Positions 1 through 8,365 of a stretch of DNA of 64,000 nucleotides are shown piece by piece (within the stretch, counting starts at the first letter, position 1; each line of letters starts with the position of its first letter). Location: assembly GCA_040081265.1 (NCBI GenBank), contig JBEBGV010000001.1, positions 62,001 through 126,000 on the forward strand, read 5' to 3'. The DNA is from JBEBGV01 sp040081265. Its GTDB lineage: Bacteria; Acidobacteriota; Vicinamibacteria; Vicinamibacterales; UBA2999. The notes under the pieces were generated by a model. That model saw only the letters and a program-made list of their open reading frames with translations. It was not told the origin of the DNA and ran no database searches. A program made the translations under genes and the position numbers.

Positions 1-2126
1 GCCAGTGCACGCAGCTCCGAGCTCGACCCGAACGCCAGGTCCACAGGGGTCGCCGTCCATCTGACCTTGCCGGTCGCGCGGTCGCGTCCCTCATAGAGGC
101 CGTCGGAGGTGGCGGACTTGCTCCACGTGGTGGACATGTCGAGCAGGTTCACGAAGAAATCGTTGCTCAAGGTGCCGGGCCGGTCGGTGAACACCCCGTG
201 TCCCACCCGTCCAGCATTCGCATTCAGGGCCCGCATGCCGCCGACCAGCACGGTCATCTCGGGCACCGTCAGCGTCAGCAGGTTCGCTCGATCGACCAGC
301 AGCGCCGCGGGCGAGAGACGTTGACCACTGCCGTAGTAGTTCCGGAATCCGTCTGCGGTCGGTTCGAGAAAGGCGACGGACGGCACGTCCGTCTGCGCGT
401 CGGATGCATCCGTGCGACCCGCTCGGAAGGGCACCTGCACGTCGTACCCTGCCTTCTTCGCGGCCTGCTCGATCGCGGCATCGCCCCCCAGCACGATGAG
501 ATCAGCGAGCGAGACCTTTCGGCCGCTGGACTTCGTGCCGTTGAAACCCTTCTGGATACCTTCCAGCCCCGCCAACACCCTGGCCAGTTCTGCCGGATTG
601 TTAACCTCCCAGTCCTTCTGCGGCGCGAGGCGGATACGCGCGCCGTTCGCGCCACCGCGCATGTCTGTGCCACGGAACGAGGCCGCCGACGCCCACGCCG
701 TCCGGACCAGTTCGGGGGCGGTCAGGCCCGATCCGAGGATTCTCGCCTTCAGGTTCGCAACATCCTTCGCGTCTATCAGCGGATGATCGACTCGGGGAAG
801 GGGGTCCTGCCAGATCAGGTCCTCGCGGGGAACCTCCGGACCGAGATAACGCGAACGCGGCCCCAGGTCGCGGTGGGTCAGCTTGAACCACGCCTTCGCG
901 AACGCCAGCCGGTATTCCTCCGGGTTATCCGCGAAGCGCTTTGCAATCGGCGCGTAGCTCGGGTCAACCTTCAACGCGAGGTCGGTTGTGAGCATGGTCG
1001 GCGCATGCCGCGTGGTCGGGTCGTGGGCGTCGGGCACGGTGTTCGCGGCCTGACCATTCGCGGGAATCCACTGGGTCGCACCGGCTGGACTCTTGGACTT
1101 CACCCACTCATAGGCAAAGAGGTTCTGGAGGTACTCCGAGGTCCACGCCGTCGGCTTGGACGTCCACGCGCCTTCAAGGCCGCTGGTGACCGTGTCGCCC
1201 GCGTTGCCCTTGCCGCACTTGTTCACCCATCCAAAGCCCTGCTGCTCGATGCCGGCGGCTGCAGGCTCTGGGCCCACACACTCGGCGGGAACGTAGGCAC
1301 CATGCGTCTTGCCAAAGGTGTGGCCACCGGCGATGAGCGCCACCGTCTCCTCGTCGTTCATTGCCATTCGGGCAAAGGTGTCGCGAATGTCCTTCGCAGC
1401 GGCGAGCGGATCAGCATTGCCGTTCGGCCCTTCGGGATTCACATAAATCAGGCCCATCTGCACGGCCGCCAACGGGTTCTCCAGCTTTCGGTCGCCGCTG
1501 TAACGCTCATCGGCAAGCCACTTCTTCTCGGCTCCCCAGTACACGAGGTCCGGCTCCCAGTCGTCCCGGCGCCCACCGGCAAAGCCAAAGGTCTTGAAGC
1601 CCATGGACTCCAGCGAGACATTGCCGGTCAGGACCATCAGATCGGCCCAGGAGATCTTCTGACCGTACTTCTGCTTGACCGGCCAGAGCAGACGGCGTGC
1701 CTTGTCGAGGTTGGCGTTGTCGGGCCAGCTGTTGAGCGGCTCGAAGCGCTGCTGGCCGCCACCGGCACCACCGCGTCCATCGGTCACGCGATATGTGCCA
1801 GCGCTGTGCCAGGCCATCCGGATGAAGAACGGTCCGTAGTGTCCGTAGTCGGCGGGCCACCACGACTGCGACGTCGTCAGGACCTTCCTGATGTCCTGCT
1901 TGACGGCGTTGAGGTCGAGGCTGTTGAACGCCCTGGCGTAGTCGAACTGTGCGCCCTGCGGGTTGGACTCAACCGCGTGCTGCCGGAGAGGCGAGAGATC
2001 GAGTTGGTCAGGCCACCAGAACTGGTTCGGCTTTGGTTCACCCTGCGCATTGACGGCGTGCGGTGACACCAACGATGTCGCAGCCACGACAAGAGCGGCG
2101 AGCACCGTCATCAGTTTCTTGTTCAT
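1..2126 (-). CDS. katG: Catalase-peroxidase with signal peptide (C-terminus beyond window)
   Basis: This is a bifunctional haem catalase-peroxidase that removes H2O2. The reading frame is open from the start at 2126 to the left edge, giving about 708 codons, so roughly the last 30 residues of a normal KatG lie outside. Visible signatures are the distal haem pocket R103/W106/H107 (RMAWHSAGTYR), the proximal haem motif GGHTFGKTHG, and the Tyr and Met of the Trp-Tyr-Met crosslink in GLIYVNPEGPNG and RMAMNDEE. The first 28 residues (MNKKLMTVLAALVVAATS...VNA) form a Sec signal peptide, so the enzyme is probably periplasmic, like the minority KatP type. The start at 2126 has TGGAGAA just upstream; an in-frame ATG at 2138 is also possible but lacks a ribosome site. 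The gene lies downstream of the ApbE/ferric-reductase genes on the same strand, after a gap of about 230 bp. Confidence 0.95.
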   Translation of the reverse strand, partial: MNKKLMTVLAALVVAATSLVSPHAVNAQGEPKPNQFWWPDQLDLSPLRQHAVESNPQGAQFDYARAFNSLDLNAVKQDIRKVLTTSQSWWPADYGHYGPFFIRMAWHSAGTYRVTDGRGGAGGGQQRFEPLNSWPDNANLDKARRLLWPVKQKYGQKISWADLMVLTGNVSLESMGFKTFGFAGGRRDDWEPDLVYWGAEKKWLADERYSGDRKLENPLAAVQMGLIYVNPEGPNGNADPLAAAKDIRDTFARMAMNDEETVALIAGGHTFGKTHGAYVPAECVGPEPAAAGIEQQGFGWVNKCGKGNAGDTVTSGLEGAWTSKPTAWTSEYLQNLFAYEWVKSKSPAGATQWIPANGQAANTVPDAHDPTTRHAPTMLTTDLALKVDPSYAPIAKRFADNPEEYRLAFAKAWFKLTHRDLGPRSRYLGPEVPREDLIWQDPLPRVDHPLIDAKDVANLKARILGSGLTAPELVRTAWASAASFRGTDMRGGANGARIRLAPQKDWEVNNPAELARVLAGLEGIQKGFNGTKSSGRKVSLADLIVLGGDAAIEQAAKKAGYDVQVPFRAGRTDASDAQTDVPSVAFLEPTADGFRNYYGSGQRLSPAALLVDRANLLTLTVPEMTVLVGGMRALNANAGRVGHGVFTDRPGTLSNDFFVNLLDMSTTWSKSATSDGLYEGRDRATGKVRWTATPVDLAFGSSSELRAL

Positions 2127-2355
2127 CGATTTCTCCATATGAGACGACCGCATCAGCCCTTGTCGCACTGGGCTCTACGTCCTGGGGCGAGCACTGAGCG
2201 TGGGGGAACGTTAACAACGAAAGATGTGACCACCATGAGAGCGGACACGCTGGAAAGGCGCGGAGTCGCTTCAACACTGTGACCGACCGGGGAACCGTCG
2301 CTGTTCGAAAGTGCACACCGTAGGGACGACTCGCACCACGTTGACACTGAAGACG
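2127..2355. other. Intergenic region upstream of katG
   Basis: About 230 bp separate the end of the ferric-reductase-like gene from the katG start. I see no convincing ORF, no REP-type palindrome and no clear PerR/Fur/OxyR operator. It presumably carries the katG promoter, and I could not assign -10/-35 boxes with confidence. Confidence 0.4.
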
Positions 2356-3051
2356 CTAGCCCGACTGGTGCGTGGCGGCTCCGACGACCCGCCCATGCAG
2401 TCTTGGCGTGGAGAGCACCCGGTAGAGGGTGAGGAAGATTACAGAGGCCACCGTTCCCAGGTACAGGAGGCTGGCCCACAGGGTCGCCCTCTCGCTGCCG
2501 AGCGCCAGCCCGTGAACCCACGCCAGCCAGAACGCGACGAAGCTGGCGTAGTGCAATCGCCGCCACACCTGCCCACCAAGATGACGACGGAGGTGGAAGC
2601 TGGCGATGAGCAGCACCGACAGCCAGATGGCAATCTGCCCGCAGGCCACCAGCAGCGGTTCGTAGCTGCCAGCGAACGGCACGACAATCGCCAGGAACGA
2701 AAAGCTCACGAACCGGTCGCCCATCAGCACCAGGCCGTGAAAGCTCGCGAAGCCCACGGCGGCCGCGCTGAGGAACTGGTGTGCGTCGAGCAGGAGCGGT
2801 GGCCGCATCCAGCTGCGGCCTGTACCTGTGCTGAGGAGCAGACCCCACATCACTGAGCCCCAGAGCAGCAGGTAGGCCACGAACCCGGACGCCCGACTCA
2901 GATACCAGAACGATGTCGAGCCCTCGGTGATGCCAGTGGCACCCACACCAATGGCGAAGCCCCCCGTGGCGAGGGCGATGCCCACGACCGTGCTCAAGAG
3001 CACGCTGCCAGGCGCCGCCTCTCCCACGTCAATTGCTATGGCCCGATGCAT
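2356..3051 (-). CDS. Ferric-reductase-like transmembrane protein
   Basis: The 231-residue protein has about six hydrophobic segments and His pairs on the helices expected for haem b ligation: AHQFLSAAAVGFASFHG near residues 90-105, and SFHLRRHLGG / RRLHYASFVAFWLAWVHG in the second half. This is the pattern of the ferric-reductase-like transmembrane (MsrQ/NOX-type) domain. No FAD or NAD(P)H domain is present, so it would act as a membrane haem module taking electrons from a partner. Its start overlaps the end of the apbE-like gene by 23 bp, so the two are translationally linked. ApbE attaches FMN to proteins of membrane redox chains, which fits an electron-transfer role. The substrate is unknown. 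Confidence 0.75.
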   Translation of the reverse strand: MHRAIAIDVGEAAPGSVLLSTVVGIALATGGFAIGVGATGITEGSTSFWYLSRASGFVAYLLLWGSVMWGLLLSTGTGRSWMRPPLLLDAHQFLSAAAVGFASFHGLVLMGDRFVSFSFLAIVVPFAGSYEPLLVACGQIAIWLSVLLIASFHLRRHLGGQVWRRLHYASFVAFWLAWVHGLALGSERATLWASLLYLGTVASVIFLTLYRVLSTPRLHGRVVGAATHQSG

Positions 3052-3988
3052 GAGGTTCCATCTCTTCCTGTCGAAACGTGCCCACGGGTAACACGCGTCC
3101 CTGGACCGTGGTCAGCAGTCCGGAGAGGCCGCGCGCGAGCAGATAGACGGATCCGGAAACGCTTCCCAGCACCAGCACGACCTTGGCGGCGACGTCGGCG
3201 ATAGCGGCGCTCGGTGCGCGAACCGTGACGGAGTGGAGGTCGCTCTCTGCAGCCGTTCCGGTTCTCGGATCAACGACGTGGTGCAACATGCGGCCGCCCC
3301 GGCGCCACTGACGTCCACCGATACTGCTGGTCGCCAGTGCACCCTCGGCCAGGCGCACGACGGTGTGGTCGCGTTCCGGTTCGAACCCGTCCTGCACCGC
3401 AATCGGCCATGCCTCGCCATCGACCACCCCGATCACACGCAGATCGCCGCCCGCGTCCACCAGCACCGGGCCGAGTGGCGCGAGCTCGGACGCCACGTGG
3501 TCGACCGTCCACCCCTTGGCAATGCCGCCAAGGTCGAGGGCCAGATCAGTGGGCAGCGAGACCGCGTGCGCTGCGCCATCGAGCCTCACGCGTCGCCATG
3601 AGCCGAACGCCTGTCCGCTGGCGACGCCGGCCTCCTCCACGCCGAGGCCCTGAATCGCTTCGAAGCTCCGGTCGTACCCCATCCGTTCGAGGGTGCGGAG
3701 CAGCGTGGGATCGTAGATTCCGCCGCTGTTGTCGGCCGCCCGCAGCGCTGACAGCAAGACGGTCCAGAGCAGCGGCGACACCGCCTGAGGACCCCGACCT
3801 GCCGCCTGGTTGAGGCGACTGAGAGAGGAGGTGCTTCGGAACCGGCTGAGCTCGTCCTCGACGCGCGCGAAGGCGCCTTCAGCCCACTCGAGGGCCTGGT
3901 CGATGATCGTCGCGCGGTCGGCAGCGGTGCACCACAGCCAGACACCGACGTCGGTGTTCATCGCGCGGAAATGACGTTGGTGCAGCAT
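3029..3988 (-). CDS. apbE: FAD:protein FMN transferase (ApbE family)
   Basis: The 319-residue protein matches ApbE along its length. It has an N-terminal FRAMNTDVGVWLW strand, the ELSRFRSTSSLSRLN segment, GGIYDPTLL, the nucleotide/metal-binding DLGGIAKGWTVD and VDAGGDLRVIG motifs, and a conserved ATSSIGGR-like loop. ApbE transfers FMN from FAD onto a Thr/Ser of flavoproteins such as NqrC, RnfG or FMN-binding-domain proteins, normally outside the cytoplasmic membrane. I see no N-terminal signal peptide here. No FMN-binding-domain substrate is encoded in the operon, so the target is probably elsewhere or is one of the unknown small neighbours. The last ten residues overlap the downstream membrane gene. 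Confidence 0.88.
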   Translation of the reverse strand: MLHQRHFRAMNTDVGVWLWCTAADRATIIDQALEWAEGAFARVEDELSRFRSTSSLSRLNQAAGRGPQAVSPLLWTVLLSALRAADNSGGIYDPTLLRTLERMGYDRSFEAIQGLGVEEAGVASGQAFGSWRRVRLDGAAHAVSLPTDLALDLGGIAKGWTVDHVASELAPLGPVLVDAGGDLRVIGVVDGEAWPIAVQDGFEPERDHTVVRLAEGALATSSIGGRQWRRGGRMLHHVVDPRTGTAAESDLHSVTVRAPSAAIADVAAKVVLVLGSVSGSVYLLARGLSGLLTTVQGRVLPVGTFRQEEMEPHASGHSN

Positions 3989-3996
3989 TGGCTGAC

Positions 3997-4239
3997 TCAG
4001 GAGCGTCGTGTGCGTGTGATCGGGGCCTGAAACACCGGCTTGTCTGGCATTCGCGGCAATCTGCGGATGCCGGTCTCATCGGACTGCGTCACCTGCGGCG
4101 AGATGACGACGCTGGCCGGCGTGTGCTGGTCGCGTGGAAACACCATCCAGCCGAGAACGGTGGCGCCGAACCCGGCCAGCAGCACCCACGCCTTCCACCA
4201 CTGACTGGCGTCGCTTCCCGTTGATCGCTTAGTCGTCAT
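3997..4239 (-). CDS. Small single-pass membrane protein of the apbE operon
   Basis: The protein has 80 residues if translation starts at MTTKR (4239). That start overlaps the stop of the upstream gene by 11 bp, which suggests translational coupling; an ATG at 4269 would add 10 residues. There is one hydrophobic helix (WKAWVLLAGFGATVLGWMVFP, about residues 14-34) followed by a basic, proline-containing tail. I do not recognise a family. Its position directly before apbE suggests it belongs to the same membrane redox unit. Confidence 0.6.
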   Translation of the reverse strand: MTTKRSTGSDASQWWKAWVLLAGFGATVLGWMVFPRDQHTPASVVISPQVTQSDETGIRRLPRMPDKPVFQAPITRTRRS

Positions 4240-4576
4240 CTGACTCTCGATGGCGAGAACGTCGTTCATGGCGATCCTCGTCGCCCCCAGACGCCAGCTG
4301 TGATTGCGCCGCCTGCAGCGAGCGGACCTGGGCGTAGGCGTCATCGAGTGCTCGATATGCTTCCTCGAGCTGCCCACGGTAGGCCGCGACCTCACTCTGA
4401 GTAACGTCCGCGTCGGTCGGCTGGGCGAGGGCGGTTACGACATCCGGGCGGGGTGCAGCCGAGGCGACGTGCACCCAGCCATTGCGGAATGCGACGGCCA
4501 GCGTCGCGCTGCCCAGAACAAGCAGCGTGATCAGACCGGAGATGATGACGACGGACCGATTCGAAGAACCTTGCAT
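4229..4576 (-). CDS. Small membrane-anchored coiled-coil protein
   Basis: The 115-residue protein starts at 4576 with a good ribosome site (AAGGAG, about 9 nt upstream). One transmembrane helix spans roughly residues 9-30 (VVIISGLITLLVLGSATLAVAF). A helical, probably coiled-coil stretch (AYRGQLEEAYRALDDAYAQVRSLQAAQ) follows, then a very charged Arg/Asp/His tail. It is the first gene of the minus-strand operon leading to apbE. No known family was recognised. The charged tail could bind metal or a partner, but that is inference. Confidence 0.6.
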   Translation of the reverse strand: MQGSSNRSVVIISGLITLLVLGSATLAVAFRNGWVHVASAAPRPDVVTALAQPTDADVTQSEVAAYRGQLEEAYRALDDAYAQVRSLQAAQSQLASGGDEDRHERRSRHRESDDD

Positions 4577-4766
4577 GGCGAAGCTCCTTTTCTTGTGGAA
4601 CCATCGCGCACAGTGTGGCGGCCAAACCTTATCGGCTCCTTAACGCCTTGTCGCATCCTCCTCAGGCGTGTGCGGAAAACTCCGCGCCCACGGATTCCTC
4701 TCGCTACCGGCTGTATGTTCTGATTTGCACGGCAGGACCAATGGAGGTACGAGATCCTTCTCTTCT

Positions 4767-5813
4767 ATGAAAGCCCTCGTCTACCACGGCCCGGGCGTGC
4801 GCGCCTGGGAAGAGAAACCGCAGCCGACGATTACCACCGCGTCGGATGCCATCGTGCGCGTCACGACCTCGACTATCTGCGGCACCGACCTGCACATCCT
4901 CAAAGGCGACGTCCCTACCGTCACCGACGGGCGCATTCTCGGACACGAGGGCATCGGCATCGTCGAGAGTGTCGGAGCCGGGGTCACCAGCATTCGCACC
5001 GGCGACAAGGTCCTGATCTCCTGCGTGACCGCGTGCGGCAAGTGCGACTTCTGCAGAAGGTCGATGTACTCGCACTGCCGGCACGGTGGGTGGATCCTGG
5101 GGAACACCATCGACGGGACACAGGCCGAGTACGTGCGCATTCCACATGCCGACACCAGCCTGTACCCGATCCCCGCCGACGCCGACGAGGAAGCGCTGGT
5201 GATGCTCAGCGACATCCTCCCGACGGGCCTTGAATGTGGGGTCCTGAACGGGCAGGTGAAGCCAGGTGACAGCGTCGCCATCATCGGCGCCGGGCCGGTC
5301 GGGCTTGCGGTACTGCTGACCGCGCAGTTCTATTCCCCGGCGACGATCATCGTCATCGATCTCGACGACAAGCGCCTCGAAGTGGCCAGGGCCTTCGGCG
5401 CAACGACCCTGATCAACAGTGCCGACGGCAAAGCCGCGGAGCGCGTAATGGCGTTGACCGACGGTGCAGGTGTCGACGTCGCTGTCGAGGCGGTTGGTGT
5501 ACCGGCCACCTTCGAGATGTGCCAGGCGATCGTTGCTGCGGGTGGAAGAATCGCCAACGTCGGCGTTCATGGCAAGCCTGTCGACCTGCACCTCGAGAAG
5601 CTGTGGGATCGCAACATCACCATCACGACCCGACTGGTTGACACCGCAACCACTCCGATGCTGCTCAAGGTGGTGCAATCGGGAAAGCTGCAGCCACAGA
5701 AGCTTGTGACCCACCGTTTCGCGCTTCAGGATGCGATGAGGGCCTACGACACCTTCGCGAATGCGGCGGTGGAAGGCGCCTTGAAAGTCATCCTGACCAA
5801 TAGCATCCGATGA
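4767..5813 (+). CDS. Zinc-dependent alcohol dehydrogenase (MDR family)
   Basis: The 348-residue protein has the medium-chain zinc dehydrogenase layout. The catalytic zinc region is ICGTDLHILKGD and GHEGIGIVESVG. The structural zinc loop has four cysteines (CGKCDFCRRSMYSHC, about residues 93-107). The Rossmann NAD(P) motif is AIIGAGPVGLAV near residue 170. The sequence is closest in style to isopropanol/short-chain alcohol or glutathione-independent formaldehyde dehydrogenases. I chose the start at MKALVYHGPG (4767), because the 33 upstream in-frame codons look like leader sequence. The stop overlaps the start of the next gene as ATGA, so the dehydrogenase and the ATPase are translationally coupled. 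The physiological substrate cannot be read from the sequence. Confidence 0.9.
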   Translation: MKALVYHGPGVRAWEEKPQPTITTASDAIVRVTTSTICGTDLHILKGDVPTVTDGRILGHEGIGIVESVGAGVTSIRTGDKVLISCVTACGKCDFCRRSMYSHCRHGGWILGNTIDGTQAEYVRIPHADTSLYPIPADADEEALVMLSDILPTGLECGVLNGQVKPGDSVAIIGAGPVGLAVLLTAQFYSPATIIVIDLDDKRLEVARAFGATTLINSADGKAAERVMALTDGAGVDVAVEAVGVPATFEMCQAIVAAGGRIANVGVHGKPVDLHLEKLWDRNITITTRLVDTATTPMLLKVVQSGKLQPQKLVTHRFALQDAMRAYDTFANAAVEGALKVILTNSIR

Positions 5814-8365
5814 CCCAGCCCTCGTCGCTCCGTGGTCTCAGTGAGGCGGATGCTGAGACCCGACTGAAGGCAGACGGCTATAACGAGCTCCCGCGGGCGA
5901 ACCGGCGCACCCCGTTTCGAATCGTCCTCGAGGTGGTGCGCGAACCGATGCTTGCGCTGCTCCTTGGCGGCGGCGCCATCTACCTGGTCCTGGGCGACTT
6001 GAAGGAGGCTGTCATCCTTCTCGCCTTCGCGATGATGTCGGTCCTGATCACGGTGGTTCAGGAAGCGCGTACCGAACGGGTGCTGGAGGCGCTGCGCGAC
6101 CTTACCAGTCCCCGTGCATTGGTCATTCGCGACGGGGAGCGCAAACGCATTGCCGGGCGGGACGTGGTGCGTGGCGATCTCGTCGTCCTGGCCGAGGGGG
6201 ACCGCGTGCCGGCCGATGCAGCTCTCGTCGAGAGCCACGATCTGCGCACGGACGAGTCGCTCCTGACGGGAGAGTCGATTCCCGTGCGCAAGATCTCCAG
6301 ATCAGATGGCGTGCCGACGGCAGGGCTTCGTCCTGGCGGCGACGATCTGCCCTCCGTGTTCTCAGGGTCACTGGTAGTGAGCGGGACGGGCATTGGCGAG
6401 GTGTTCGCGACTGGTGCCCTGAGCGAAATCGGGAAGATCGGCCAGTCGCTCAACGCCCTGGAGCTCGAGCCTCCGCGTCTGCAGACGCAGACCCGCCGGC
6501 TCGTGCGCGTGTTCGCCCTGGTCGGTGCCGCCGTCAGCGTTCTGGCGGTGGTGCTCTACGGCACGTTGAGAGGGGGATGGCTCGACGCGCTGCTCGCCGG
6601 CATTGCACTCGGCATGTCGATGCTGCCCGAGGAGTTCCCGGTCGTACTGACGGTCTTCATGGCGATGGGGGCCTGGCGCATCTCACGCGCGCGAGTCCTC
6701 ACCCGACGCGCCGCCGCGATTGAAACGCTCGGCTCTGCCACGGTGTTGTGCACCGACAAGACGGGGACACTCACCGAGAACCGAATGACGGTCGCCGAGC
6801 TCCGGCGCGAGGGCTCGGAAGTCTTTCGGCCTCGTGACCCCTCGACGATGCCTGAGGCGTTTCATGACCTGGTCGAATTCGGCGTGCTCGCCAGCGCGAA
6901 AGACCCCTTCGACCCGATGGAAAAGGCGTTCCACGAACTCGGCGGCCAGGCATTGGCGGGAACCGGGCGCATGCGCGGCACCGAATGGACCATCGTCAAG
7001 GCCTACAGCCTCCAGCCCGACCTCCTCGCCATGTCGCACGTGTGGCAGGCCACCGATAGCGGTCAGGACTCCATCGTCGCGGCCAAGGGCGCCCCTGAGG
7101 CGATCGCCGATCTCTGTCATCTCGGCGCCGTTGAACGTGCCGCACTCACCCAGTCCGTGGACCAGATGGCAGCAGAGGGCCTGCGCGTGCTGGGAGTCGC
7201 CCGCGCCCGGTTCGCTGGTGATGCGTGGCCGGCCACCCAGCACGATTTCGTCTTCGAATTTCTGGGCCTGGTCGGCCTCGCCGACCCGCTGCGAGAGAGC
7301 GTCCCCGATGCCGTGAACGAATGCAGAACCGCTGGCATCAAGGTGGTGATGATCACCGGTGACTATCCAGCCACCGCTCAGGCAATCGCCCGTCAGGCAG
7401 GGCTCGACGCCGTGGACGTTCTCAATGGGCAGGACCTCGAGAAGCTGAGCGCGGAAGAACTGGCCGGCCGCGTCAGAACCGCGACGGTGTTCGCGCGAAT
7501 CATGCCCGAGCAGAAGCTGCGCATCGTCAACGCGTTCAAGGCGAACGGCGACATCGTGGCGATGACTGGCGACGGCGTCAACGACGCGCCTTCACTCAAG
7601 GCGGCGCACATCGGCATCGCCATGGGCGGGCGGGGGACCGACGTGGCCCGCGAAGCGTCATCGATCGTCCTGCTCGACGACGACTTCGGCTCCATCGTCA
7701 AGTCGGTCCGGCTCGGCCGAAGAATCTACGACAATCTCCGTAAGGCCATGGGCTTCATCTTCGCTGTCCACGTGCCGATCGCCGGGCTGGCGCTGTTACC
7801 GTTGCTGCTCGGCCTTCCGATCTTGTTCGGGCCGATGCACATCGCATTCCTGGAAATGGTGATCGACCCGGTGTGCTCCCTTGTCTTCGAGGCGGAAACA
7901 GAGGAAGACAACGTGATGCGCCGCCCTCCGCGGTCCCCGGATGAACCGCTCTTCTCTGGTGCGCTGATCGGCTGGAGCCTGCTTCAGGGAAGCTTCGCCT
8001 TCGTGCTCGTCGCGATCATCTTCATCGTCGCGTCCCGGCGGGGGATGCCGGAAGCCGAAGTGCGGGCGCTGACATTCTTCTCGCTGGTCCTGACGATTGT
8101 GGGCCTGATCTTCGTCAACCGCTCCTTCAGCGCGTCGCTGGTCACGGCACTCCGGCGGCCGAACCCGGCGCTGGTGTGGGTTCTGCTCGCGGTCACGACG
8201 ATGCTGGGCTTGACCCTGCTCTGGCCCTTCGCGAGTGGCCTCTTCCGCTTCGGACCACTGCACGCCGACGATCTCTCATTGACGTTCGGTGCCGGCGTTC
8301 TCGTTCTTGCTGCGCTTGAACTCTTGAAACCTCGATGGCGTGCTCGGTTGCAGTCGCAGTCGTAA
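5810..8365 (+). CDS. P-type cation-transporting ATPase (P2-like)
   Basis: This 851-residue membrane pump starts inside the stop of the alcohol dehydrogenase gene. It carries an N-terminal cation-ATPase domain (GLSEADAETRLKADGYNELP), the actuator motif LLTGESIPVRK, the phosphorylation site DKTGTLTENRMT (about residue 318), the nucleotide-binding KGAPEAI, and the hinge TGDGVNDAPSLKAAHIGIAMG. TM4 has PEEFPVVL where SERCA-type pumps have PEGLP, so the ion could be Ca2+, Mg2+, Mn2+ or another divalent cation. The C-terminal hydrophobic segments fit a ten-helix P2 topology. The last 90 bp overlap, on the opposite strand, the 3' end of the truncated sensor gene. Confidence 0.92.
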   Translation: MTQPSSLRGLSEADAETRLKADGYNELPRANRRTPFRIVLEVVREPMLALLLGGGAIYLVLGDLKEAVILLAFAMMSVLITVVQEARTERVLEALRDLTSPRALVIRDGERKRIAGRDVVRGDLVVLAEGDRVPADAALVESHDLRTDESLLTGESIPVRKISRSDGVPTAGLRPGGDDLPSVFSGSLVVSGTGIGEVFATGALSEIGKIGQSLNALELEPPRLQTQTRRLVRVFALVGAAVSVLAVVLYGTLRGGWLDALLAGIALGMSMLPEEFPVVLTVFMAMGAWRISRARVLTRRAAAIETLGSATVLCTDKTGTLTENRMTVAELRREGSEVFRPRDPSTMPEAFHDLVEFGVLASAKDPFDPMEKAFHELGGQALAGTGRMRGTEWTIVKAYSLQPDLLAMSHVWQATDSGQDSIVAAKGAPEAIADLCHLGAVERAALTQSVDQMAAEGLRVLGVARARFAGDAWPATQHDFVFEFLGLVGLADPLRESVPDAVNECRTAGIKVVMITGDYPATAQAIARQAGLDAVDVLNGQDLEKLSAEELAGRVRTATVFARIMPEQKLRIVNAFKANGDIVAMTGDGVNDAPSLKAAHIGIAMGGRGTDVAREASSIVLLDDDFGSIVKSVRLGRRIYDNLRKAMGFIFAVHVPIAGLALLPLLLGLPILFGPMHIAFLEMVIDPVCSLVFEAETEEDNVMRRPPRSPDEPLFSGALIGWSLLQGSFAFVLVAIIFIVASRRGMPEAEVRALTFFSLVLTIVGLIFVNRSFSASLVTALRRPNPALVWVLLAVTTMLGLTLLWPFASGLFRFGPLHADDLSLTFGAGVLVLAALELLKPRWRARLQSQS

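Noticed and set aside
198..2066. Long plus-strand open frame opposite katG
   Set aside because: The minus strand encodes full KatG motifs. The plus-strand product is Arg/Gly-rich with no domain, as expected for antisense frames in high-GC DNA.
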